64,000 bases of DNA from Nonomuraea rhodomycinica. GTDB taxonomy: Bacteria; Actinomycetota; Actinomycetes; Streptosporangiales; Streptosporangiaceae. A program made the translations under genes and the position numbers. The stretch covers positions 1-64,000 of the forward strand of contig NZ_JABWGO010000010.1 in the NCBI RefSeq assembly GCF_013363995.1. Reading direction: 5' to 3'. Below are positions 50,066 to 59,851 of the stretch, piece after piece (the first letter of the stretch is position 1; the number at the start of each line of letters is the position of its first letter). Below the pieces are notes generated by a model that saw nothing but the letters and a program-made list of their open reading frames with translations, was not told the DNA's origin and ran no database searches.

Positions 50066-50413
50066 AGTGAGAACCCGAATGAAAGATCGACGCACCACGC
50101 ACAAGAACCCTCAACGCTGAGTACGGAGCTGAGTGGCGTCCAGATTCTCGCAACCATGAATGGCAGGCAGTCGGTACGGCCAGCATCCCAGCCGGCACCA
50201 CCAAAAGATCTCCAGCGACCCGTCCGAATCAGCCGGCGCACCGCCGCGCACACAGCCTCGCGAAGCGCCACCCGTGTGGAGAGTCCCGCAGGCCAGTCCC
50301 GACCGAACGAGCGAAGGCCACACCCCACCAACGATCAACGAACACAGCGCTGCGCCCCAGGACCGAGGCGCCGCTCTGGAGCTCCGCTGGCTGCACTAGG
50401 TCCACGTCGGCGT
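50066..50413. other. Intergenic region downstream of Tad cluster
   Basis: 348 bp between the plus-strand TadG-like gene and the minus-strand helicase, which converge here. No RNA gene, repeat or clear terminator is visible. Confidence 0.5.
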
Positions 50414-53374
50414 CTAATCCACGTCATCGCCCAAGAGGGTGTTCAGGAGGCGGATGGCGCCGCGCTTGTGCAGAGGTTCGTTGCCGTTGCCGCACTTGGG
50501 GGACTGGATGCACGAGGGACAACCACGTTCGCACTCGCAGGAGGCGATGGCCTCGCGCGTCGCCGTCAACCAGTCGGCCGCGCGCGCGAACCCGCGCTCG
50601 GCGAAGCCCGCACCCCCCTCGTGCCCGTCGTACACGAACACCGTGAGCAGACCCGTGTCCGCGTGCAACTCGGTGGAGACGCCGCCGATGTCCCAGCGGT
50701 CGCAGGTGGCGAAGAGGGGCAGCAGGCCGATGGAGGCGTGCTCGGCGGCATGGGCGGCCCCGCCGAGGTCGATGCCCTCCTCGGCGAGCGGCACCAGTAC
50801 GGAGGCGGGAAGCGTCCACCAGACGGCCCGGGTGCGGAGAGTGCGCGGCGGGAGGTCGAGGGGCTCGTCGCCGAGCATCTCGCCCGACTGGAGACGTCGT
50901 TTGAGGTACGAGACGACCTGGCGGGTCACCTCGACCTCGCCGAAGTGCAGCTCGCCCCGTCCCAGAGCTTGCGATCGAAGGGAGGACAGCACGGAGATGT
51001 CGGTGACATCCCGGGCGAACGTCGCATAGTCCGGCTCGCTGCTGCTGACCAGAGCCACCCCGGCTTCCAGATCGAGTTCTTCGACCAGAAAGGTCTCGCC
51101 TTGGTGCAGATACACAGCGCCCGTGTGGACCGTCGTATGCGCCGACGGTTCGTCCACGCTGCCCAGGAGCCGGCCGGTGGACGCCTCGACCACCTGAATC
51201 GGAGCGCCGCCCGCACCTCTGATGTCGGCGAGGTCGGTGGCCCTCTCCCGCCGGGTCCAGAACCAGCCCGCGGGACGCCGCCGCAGCAGCCCCTGGGCCA
51301 CCAGGTCGTCGAGGAGTTCCGGGGCCGTGGGCCCGAAGGTGGCCAGGTCGTCCTCGGTCAGCGGGATCTCCGCGGCGGCCGCGCAGAGATGCGGGCCCAG
51401 GACGTACGGGTTGTCCGGGTCGAGCACGATGGCCTCGACGGGCCGGCCGAACAGCGCCTCCGGATGGTGCACCAGGTAGGTGTCGAGAGGGTCGTCGCGA
51501 GCGATGAGGACAGCCAGCGCGTCCTGACCGTCCCGACCGGCCCGCCCGGCCTGCTGCCAGAGCGATGCCCGGGTGCCGGGCCAGCCGGCGATCAGCACGG
51601 CGTCCAACCCGGAGACGTCGACGCCCAGCTCAAGGGCGTTCGTCGTGGCCAGGCCCATGAGAGAGCCGGAGCGAAGCGCCTTCTCCAACTCCCGGCGGTC
51701 TTCGGCGAGATAACCGGCACGGTAGGCGGCGACCCTGCCCGGAAGCTCGGTCGCGTCGGTGATGTCGCCTGTGAGTTCCGCCGGGTCGGTGACTCTGTCC
51801 GGGAGTTCGGTCGTGTCGGTGACTCCGCTTGGGACATCCGCTGCGTGGGTGACTCTGCCTGGGGCGTCCACCGCGTTGGCGACTCTGTCCGGGAGTTCGG
51901 TCGTGTCGGTGACTCCGCTTGGGACATCCGCTGCGTGGGTGACTCTGCCTGGGGCGTCCACCGCGTTGGTGACTCTGTCCGGGAGTTCGGTCGTGTCGGT
52001 GACTCCGCCTGGGACATCCGCTGCGTCGGAGACCCTGCCCGGAGCATCCGCCGCGTCGGCGACTATGCCCGGGAGTTCTGCCGCGTCGGCGACGTCCCTG
52101 GCCGAGGCACCGGCCGAAGCACCGAGCGAAGCCTTGGGCGAAGCGCCGGGCGACGTCCGCGAGTCGGTTGCCGACGAGTTGGCCGTGGTGGCGACGCCCT
52201 CCGTACGTCCCGCGGACGGCTCGACCGCGGGCGAGAGCGGGCTGGAGTCATCCTCTGATGATCGCCGGCCCGGCAACCCGTTCAGATGGAAGTGAGGATC
52301 AAGGAGGTCATGGTGGCCAAGGAGTTGTGGTGGGGCGGCTGCCTCTCGGTGGCCGTTGGAACCGGAGGAGCGAAGGCCGTGGCGGCCGGTGGAGAGGGAG
52401 AAGGCGACGTCGGCGAGCTTGGCGCGGGCGGACAGGGCGACCGTCTCGGCGCCGCGGCGCGAGCGGACGAAGGCCAGTGTGCGGACGTCGGCCAGTACCA
52501 GGTCCGCCAGCAGGTCGGCAGCCTCGGCCGTCGCCGTGCGGCGCACCGGGGCACCACCCTCGCCGCGCAGCTCCGTCAGAGGCGGTTCCCACAGCGCGAA
52601 CGTGGTCGCGCCCTTGGGGGAGGCGTCCACTGTCACCTCGTCCATCTCCAGCCCCGTCAGCCGCCGCGCGAACGCCCCCGGCTCGCTGGCCGTCGCCGAG
52701 GCCAGCATGAACACCGGACCAGAGCCGTACCGGGCGCAGATCCGGCGCAGGCGGCGCAGGATCTGCGCCACGTGCGAGCCGAACACCCCTCGGTAGTTGT
52801 GGCACTCGTCCACCACCACGAGGCGAAGCCGACGGAAGAACGACGACCACTGCGAGTGCCGGGGAAGGATGCTCCGATGCAGCATGTCGGGGTTCGTGAG
52901 GACGTAGTTGGCGTGCTGGCGCACCCACGTCCGTTCCTCGAACGGTGTGTCACCGTCGAACGTCGCCGCCCGCACCTGCGCGATGCGCAGTTCGCGCAGC
53001 CCGCGGAACTGGTCGGCGGCCAGCGCCTTGGTCGGCGTCAGATAGAGAACGGTGCCGCCGTCGAGACACGAGGTCACCGCCGGAGTCAGGTACGCCAGCG
53101 ACTTGCCCGAGGCCGTACCCGTGGAAATGATCACGTTTCGGCCACGATAGGCCAGGTCGGCGGCTTCGTACTGATGGGGCCACATGCCGGTGATGCCGCG
53201 GTTCGCCAAGCGCGTAACCAGGAGTTCCGGTGCCCAGTTCGGCCATCCCGCTTGACCGGCTTGACGTGCTGGAACATGCTCCACATGGGTGACACGCTCG
53301 TGACGTGCGGGAACGCCGAGCAGGTGCCGCAGGAGTGGACCTGGCCGGTGTGGGGAGGAAGCGGTGGAAGTCAC
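50414..53374 (-). CDS. MrfA-type DEAD/DEAH-box helicase with DUF1998 and expanded repeat linker
   Basis: 986 residues. RecA-like domain 1: MWPHQYEAADLAYRGRNVII, STGTASGKSLAYLTPAVTS (Walker A), VVVDECHNYRGVFGSHVAQI (DECH) and FMLASATASEPGAF. Domain 2: AAYRAGYLAEDRRELEKALR, TTNALELGVDVSGLDAVLIA and QQAGRAGRDGQDALAVLIAR. The C-terminal DUF1998 has the Cys cluster CECERGCPSCIQSPKCGN. This is the MrfA/Rv3649 family involved in DNA repair. Between the domains, residues ~320-545 are an extra segment with ten-residue repeats not normally present. GTG 53374 with GGA upstream. The Streptomyces homologue also neighbours bldG. Confidence 0.9.
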   Translation of the reverse strand: MTSTASSPHRPGPLLRHLLGVPARHERVTHVEHVPARQAGQAGWPNWAPELLVTRLANRGITGMWPHQYEAADLAYRGRNVIISTGTASGKSLAYLTPAVTSCLDGGTVLYLTPTKALAADQFRGLRELRIAQVRAATFDGDTPFEERTWVRQHANYVLTNPDMLHRSILPRHSQWSSFFRRLRLVVVDECHNYRGVFGSHVAQILRRLRRICARYGSGPVFMLASATASEPGAFARRLTGLEMDEVTVDASPKGATTFALWEPPLTELRGEGGAPVRRTATAEAADLLADLVLADVRTLAFVRSRRGAETVALSARAKLADVAFSLSTGRHGLRSSGSNGHREAAAPPQLLGHHDLLDPHFHLNGLPGRRSSEDDSSPLSPAVEPSAGRTEGVATTANSSATDSRTSPGASPKASLGASAGASARDVADAAELPGIVADAADAPGRVSDAADVPGGVTDTTELPDRVTNAVDAPGRVTHAADVPSGVTDTTELPDRVANAVDAPGRVTHAADVPSGVTDTTELPDRVTDPAELTGDITDATELPGRVAAYRAGYLAEDRRELEKALRSGSLMGLATTNALELGVDVSGLDAVLIAGWPGTRASLWQQAGRAGRDGQDALAVLIARDDPLDTYLVHHPEALFGRPVEAIVLDPDNPYVLGPHLCAAAAEIPLTEDDLATFGPTAPELLDDLVAQGLLRRRPAGWFWTRRERATDLADIRGAGGAPIQVVEASTGRLLGSVDEPSAHTTVHTGAVYLHQGETFLVEELDLEAGVALVSSSEPDYATFARDVTDISVLSSLRSQALGRGELHFGEVEVTRQVVSYLKRRLQSGEMLGDEPLDLPPRTLRTRAVWWTLPASVLVPLAEEGIDLGGAAHAAEHASIGLLPLFATCDRWDIGGVSTELHADTGLLTVFVYDGHEGGAGFAERGFARAADWLTATREAIASCECERGCPSCIQSPKCGNGNEPLHKRGAIRLLNTLLGDDVD
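51735..52090 (-). repeat. In-frame 30-bp/90-bp minisatellite within the helicase
   Basis: A 30-bp unit repeats about ten times. Within it a 90-bp higher-order unit (three 30-mers) occurs at 51791-51880 and 51881-51970 with a single base difference, and again in diverged form at 51971-52060. It encodes ten-residue units such as VTDTTELPDR, VTNAVDAPGR and VTHAADVPSG. Near identity of two copies implies recent duplication. Confidence 0.95.
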
Positions 53375-53542
53375 TGTTTCCAGTCTGCATCCGTGGGCAA
53401 AGTCGTCGGGAATCGTGATTTCGTGTAGACACAAGCGAGACGCATGGTTGAATGCCGCGCGTCAGGGTCGGTCGGCCGGGGGCTATGCTCCGGACGACCA
53501 GGCTCATAAGGGTACTTTCGCAGGCGAGGCGCTGGAGGATCT

Positions 53543-53893
53543 GTGGATCTGAAGTTGGATCACCGCACCGAAGACGGACTCACCATCGTCGAGGTCGAGG
53601 GTGAGATCGATGTCTACACCGCGCCGAGATTGCGTGAGCTCCTCATCGATCTGGTGAACAAGGGTAACTTCCACCTTCTCGTCAACATGGAGAAGGTTGA
53701 CTTCCTGGACTCGACCGGCCTGGGCGTGCTGGTCGGGGGGCTCAAGCGGGTTCGGGCGCACGACGGCTCGCTGGAGCTGGTCTGCACGCAGGAGCGTATC
53801 CTCAAGATCTTCCGGATCACCGGTCTGACGAAGGTCTTCGGGATCTACGCTTCCGTCGACGAAGCCAAGGAAGCTCACGGCAAAGACAAGTAG
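53543..53893 (+). CDS. bldG: Anti-sigma factor antagonist BldG
   Basis: 116 residues of a STAS domain: [40 protein letters not shown] and [20 protein letters not shown] with the phosphorylatable Ser57, ending [20 protein letters not shown]. The size, Ser position and location next to the helicase and an HATPase anti-sigma gene match Streptomyces bldG, which governs sporulation and antibiotic production through phosphorylation. GGAGGATCT before GTG 53543. Two bases separate it from the next gene. Confidence 0.93.
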   Translation: MDLKLDHRTEDGLTIVEVEGEIDVYTAPRLRELLIDLVNKGNFHLLVNMEKVDFLDSTGLGVLVGGLKRVRAHDGSLELVCTQERILKIFRITGLTKVFGIYASVDEAKEAHGKDK

Positions 53894-53895
53894 TC

Positions 53896-54327
53896 ATGGC
53901 CACTGTCGAGCTGACGTTCAGTGCCCTCCCCGCGCATGTGCGGACCGCCCGGCTGGTGGCCACGGCGATCGCCCGACGCACGGGCGTGGAGGAGTCGCTG
54001 CTGGACGAGGTCAGGCTCGCCGTGGGTGAAGCGTGCTCTCGGGCGGTGGAGGCCCACCGCGCCCACTGCCCGGGCGAGCCCATCCGCATCGAGCTGCGTG
54101 ACGACTCCGGACGTTTCGAAGTAACGGTAAGCGACCAGGCCCCCAGCGACGAGATCAAGCCGGAGCAACCCCTGGATCTTGGGATGCTCTCCGACCCGTT
54201 CGCGACGGGTTTCGGCATCGCGGTCATCGCGGGCCTGGCTGACGATGTCGAGGTATTTCCCAGTCCCAAGGGCATGCGCATCCGCATGAGCTGGCCTGCC
54301 GCCCCCAACGGCCGCCTTCCCGTGTAG
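53896..54327 (+). CDS. HATPase-type anti-sigma factor (RsbW-like, BldG partner)
   Basis: 143 residues: MATVELTFSALPAHVRTARL, EVRLAVGEACSRAVEAHRAH (N-box with Glu; the usual Asn is replaced within EACSRAV), VTVSDQAPSDEIKPEQP (G1-type) and FGIAVIAGLADDVEVFPSPK (G2-type). A GHKL-fold serine kinase/anti-sigma that would phosphorylate BldG or bind a sigma factor. It directly follows bldG with 2 bp between, so they are one operon, followed by a terminator at 54410. Confidence 0.87.
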   Translation: MATVELTFSALPAHVRTARLVATAIARRTGVEESLLDEVRLAVGEACSRAVEAHRAHCPGEPIRIELRDDSGRFEVTVSDQAPSDEIKPEQPLDLGMLSDPFATGFGIAVIAGLADDVEVFPSPKGMRIRMSWPAAPNGRLPV

Positions 54328-54349
54328 ATCCCCGTAGATCCTTTTCTGG

Positions 54350-54394
54350 TGCTTCACGTGGTTACGTGTGCCCTGTGCTTCACGTGGTTATGTG
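54350..54394. repeat. 19-bp direct repeat containing CACGTG
   Basis: TGCTTCACGTGGTTACGTG at 54350-54368 and the same with one change (A-T-G for A-C-G) at 54376-54394, 26 bp apart, between the anti-sigma stop and the terminator hairpin. Each copy contains the palindrome CACGTG. Could be a binding-site pair or simple duplication. Confidence 0.6.
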
Positions 54395-54409
54395 ACGCTT
54401 GGTGTTTCC

Positions 54410-54443
54410 CGTGGGCACCGGCACTCATCATGCGGTGCCCACG
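54410..54443 (+). terminator. Terminator of the bldG operon
   Basis: CGTGGGCACCG (54410-54420) pairs with CGGTGCCCACG (54433-54443), perfect 11-bp arms with a 12-base loop, about 80 nt past the anti-sigma stop. No U-tract. Confidence 0.65.
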
Positions 54444-56606
54444 TGACCGCCTCTCCGTAGTGACGGCTGGTGGCCGATAAGGCCGGTGTGGCGGTTGGTG
54501 AGGCCGTGTGGCGGTCGGTCCCCTGTCGCTGGCATTGCGTGGTCGTGGTTGACGCCGGCCGAGAACGAGGCTTGTCAGCGTTCGGCGTGGGGATGGCTCG
54601 CGGGCTTCATGGTTCCTGGCGGGCGGGTCGCTTGCGGGATTCATGATTCCTGGCGTGCGGATGGCTGCAGGCCCCACGGTGCCTGGCGTGCGGATGGCTC
54701 GGACCATCCGGTCTTCGGGGTGTAGGAGGCGCCGGTATATGTGCCTCCGCGTCGTCTGGCGCCTCACCTGGGGTGGGTGGATACCCCTGGGTGATGAACT
54801 TGGGTATGTGTCAGGCTGGGCCGCCTTCCTCACTCCCTTCTTGCGAGCGTTCTGCGGGCGGCCTGCGGGCCGTGTGGGCGTGCACGCGCCTTGACGGGGT
54901 GTTCGGGGCTGGGCGGGGCGGTGTAGGGCGAAGCGGGCGCTTGCGCGGCGACTGGCGTCTGGAGCCGCAGGCCGGCTTTGTCGTGGGGACGCTGGTGGGC
55001 GGGCGCTGGCGGGCGCTGGCGGGCGTTGGCGGGTGCTGGCGGGCCGGCTGGGCTGGCTTGGTGGGTTCAGGGGCTTTGGGTTGGTCCGGGTCTCGTGCGC
55101 CGGCCGCCGTACAAGTGCCCGTCAGCCCAGCACCGCGCGAGCCAGCTCGTACGGCCCAGCACGGTGGGCCCCATCCGCCGACCGGGGCTGGGCCCTGTCC
55201 AGGGCCACGCTCCTCCAGCGGCGCAGGCCGAGCGCCGTGACGTGCGCACCCGGGCCCATGGCTTCCGTTTCGCGGGAGAGGAGGCGGCCACCTCTGGCTT
55301 GGCCGAAGGCGTGCACCAGACCGGTGGGCCGACGAGACAGAGGATCGAGCCCGGCGAGACGGGGAACCGAGCCGGTGGGGTCCATACAGGTCAGGTCGAT
55401 CGATACAGGCTGAGCTACATAGGTGGGTCGATGTGGTCAAGTGCAGCTGAGGCGCGTGACTCGGGGCGTTGCCGGCTGCGTTGGGATCGCCGGCCGAGGT
55501 GGACACTCCGGAGGTCGATTTGTCGCCTCAGGACAGCCGCTCCCCGGGGCTGGATCGCTTCTCTGCAATGACTCGGCTCTTAGAGGTCAGATCGTCTACC
55601 AGAGCCGGGACTTCCTTCGAAGGCGTTGATGGCCTGCCGCGCCGGACTCTCTCTCAGGGCGCGCATCGCTCGCCAGGGCTGGACTCTCTCTCCGGGCGCG
55701 CATCGCCCGCCAGGGCTGGATTGTCTCCAGGGCGTCAATCGCCTGCCAGGCTCGCACCACCTGTTCCCGGGCGTGGAGAGCCAGCGAGGGTCGTACCTCC
55801 TCCTTTCGGGGCGTGGAGAGCCGGATCCGGTCGTACCTTCTGATCCAGAGGTGGAGTGTCGGCCAGGGTCGTGCTTCTCCAGGGCATGGCGAGCTGTAAG
55901 AGCCGTACTTCCTGCCGGAGCGTGGAAGGTCTCCGGAGGTTGAACGCCTTTTGTGATCTTGTCGTCAGGGCAAGTTTGATCTTCTCACCAAGTTCAATGA
56001 TCTAGAACGGGCTGACCTATTGGCCGGGTTTGAGTCAGCCGTTCGGTTGATGTTGATCTTTCTACCGGATCGAACTCCCGGGCGAAAGTAACCGTAACTC
56101 TGCATGCCCATGCAATCCGGAATGGCGCGCCTACGGAAAGGAGGCTCGGAGAGGTCTGCGACGCCGGAAGGCCTTCGTGGGGCTGACATGCCGCTGGGCG
56201 GCTCAGTGGGTAGTGCTGGCGGAATGGCTAGAGGAGCAGGGCGTTGCCAGGAGATCTTGAAGGCAGAGCACGCAGCGGCGGGGTAAGGAGGCGGTCGGGG
56301 CTGGAGGGTCTTTCGGGCGTGTCGTTATCGCTTGTTGTCAGGGCCGTAAACTGGCGGAAATTTGCCGTGTAAGTTCCCAAATCGCCCCCCCGTCAGGGGT
56401 TTACTGGACGCGCGCACAATTAACCGGCTGCAGAGCCTTCATATCCTGGCAGACGCTGCGTAGACTCCCGGCACCGGCCAAGGTGATCCGGCGGAACTGC
56501 GGACTCAACCGGAAGCGGCACCCACAACCCGGATGGTGCCGCACCCGCCAGCCGATGTTCGCAGCACCGCCCGGGCAGGACGACCGGTCTTGCCGAGGAG
56601 AACCCG
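54444..56606. other. 2.2-kb repeat-rich spacer upstream of hppA, no supported gene
   Basis: No ORF on either strand combines a ribosome site with coding composition. Tandem arrays occur: ~33-34-bp units with (T)TCCTGGC/TGCCTGGC starting near 54613, 54647 and 54680; a 10-bp unit GGGCGCTGGC repeated four times at 55001-55040; and a 37-bp unit beginning GGACTCTCTCTC at 55644 and 55681 with a decayed third copy at 55718. From ~55940 to 56130 the GC content drops. Near hppA a TAGACT (56461-56466) is a plausible -10 box. Confidence 0.6.
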
Positions 56607-58889
<2,283 letters not shown>

Positions 58890-59250
58890 GGGGCGGGGTC
58901 GATCGCGTCCTGCCTTCTGGGTCCGTCTTCTGGTCCTGGTTTCTGGTCCTGTTTCTGATCCTTGGCTGTGCTGGCCTGGTGATCGGGGGCGTTTGGTTCT
59001 GGTGGGTCGCGTCGTATGAGGCGTCCGTCCTTTCCGGTGATGCCGGGAAGGGCGGGCGCTTTCGTGTTGCCGGCCTTGGGGGAGGCTGCGGCATCTCCGG
59101 GGCCGGCCTCTCACGCGGGCTGGTGTCTCGCGGGTTTGCGACTCACGGAGAAGGGCGGGTGCTTCAAGGTTTCAGGGCTCCGGGGTGCCCAGGGGGAAGG
59201 TGGTCGGTCCCGTACGGGACACCTGAACCCCTCGGTGGGAAACTGTGCGG
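58890..59250. other. Intergenic region with short slippage repeats
   Basis: 361 bp after hppA. From ~58915 the word TTCTGGTCCTG recurs three times (with GTTTCTGATCC). No gene is supported; promoter of the downstream membrane-peptide/SixA operon must lie here. Confidence 0.5.
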
Positions 59251-59364
59251 ATGAACGACAAGCGGCCGACCGGTGGAAAGACGCTGGCCTTCATCCTGCT
59301 CGCCATGCTGGTCATCCTGGCGGCGATCGTGGCGCTGGCCATGTGGGCGTCGAGGGGGGTGTGA
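59251..59364 (+). CDS. 37-residue single-TM peptide upstream of SixA/FUSC
   Basis: MNDKRPTGGKTLAFILLAML followed by VILAAIVALAMWASRGV: a short basic N-terminus and one TM helix. It ends 4 bp before the SixA start and codon use is GC-rich at third positions. It resembles in size, topology and location the small transporter-associated peptides (SGM_5486-like) seen in Streptomyces near similar genes; this equivalence is inference. It may assist the FUSC membrane protein encoded two genes downstream. Confidence 0.6.
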   Translation: MNDKRPTGGKTLAFILLAMLVILAAIVALAMWASRGV

Positions 59365-59368
59365 CGAG

Positions 59369-59836
59369 GTGCCGACGCTGATCGTGCTCCGCCATGCCAA
59401 GGCCGCGCAGGTGCCCGGGTTGAGCGATCGCGAGCGGCCCCTGACCGAGCGGGGCGAGCGTGACGCCGGGCGGGCCGGTGACGAGCTGCGGGCCATGGGG
59501 CTCGTGCCCGACCTGATCCTGTGCTCGCCGGCCGAGCGCACCAGGCGCACCGCCGAGCTGGCCTTCCCGGACGCCGAGGTGAGCTACGAGCGCGACATCT
59601 ACGAGGCATACCCGGACGAACTGCTGGAGCTGATCAGGCGCACCGACCCCGAGGTCGGCACGCTCGTCCTGTGCGGGCACAACCCGGGGGTCCACGAGCT
59701 GGCGCTCGGCTTGACGGGCGGCGAGTACGGATTCCGGCCGGGGTCGTTCGCGGTGATCCGGACGGGATCGTCCTGGGTAGACCTGTCCCCAGGGGAGGGA
59801 CACCTGGTCACGCGCTGGGATCCCAAGGAACACTGA
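59369..59836 (+). CDS. sixA: SixA-type phosphohistidine phosphatase
   Basis: 155 residues of the histidine phosphatase superfamily: LIVLRHAKAAQVPGLSDRER (RHG-type RHA motif, catalytic His), PLTERGERDAGRAGDELRAM, LILCSPAERTRRTAELAFPD (second Arg), and TLVLCGHNPGVHELALGLTG with the second catalytic His. SixA removes phosphate from His-containing phosphotransfer or PTS proteins. GTG 59369 follows AGGGGGG. It is 15 bp before the FUSC gene. Confidence 0.87.
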   Translation: MPTLIVLRHAKAAQVPGLSDRERPLTERGERDAGRAGDELRAMGLVPDLILCSPAERTRRTAELAFPDAEVSYERDIYEAYPDELLELIRRTDPEVGTLVLCGHNPGVHELALGLTGGEYGFRPGSFAVIRTGSSWVDLSPGEGHLVTRWDPKEH

Positions 59837-59851
59837 CCAGGGGCGACACGC

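Noticed and set aside
51735-52090. Repeat array considered as a CRISPR
   Set aside because: Units are directly adjacent without unique spacers, are not palindromic, keep a coding frame and have no cas genes nearby.
50156-52258. 700-residue plus-strand frame opposite the helicase, with tidy repeats
   Set aside because: The repeats are the complement of the helicase minisatellite, there is no ribosome site, and the helicase motifs are clearly on the other strand.
54811-55506. 231-residue minus-strand ORF in the hppA spacer
   Set aside because: Pro/Ala/Arg-rich low-complexity translation of repeat DNA, no ribosome site, no domain.
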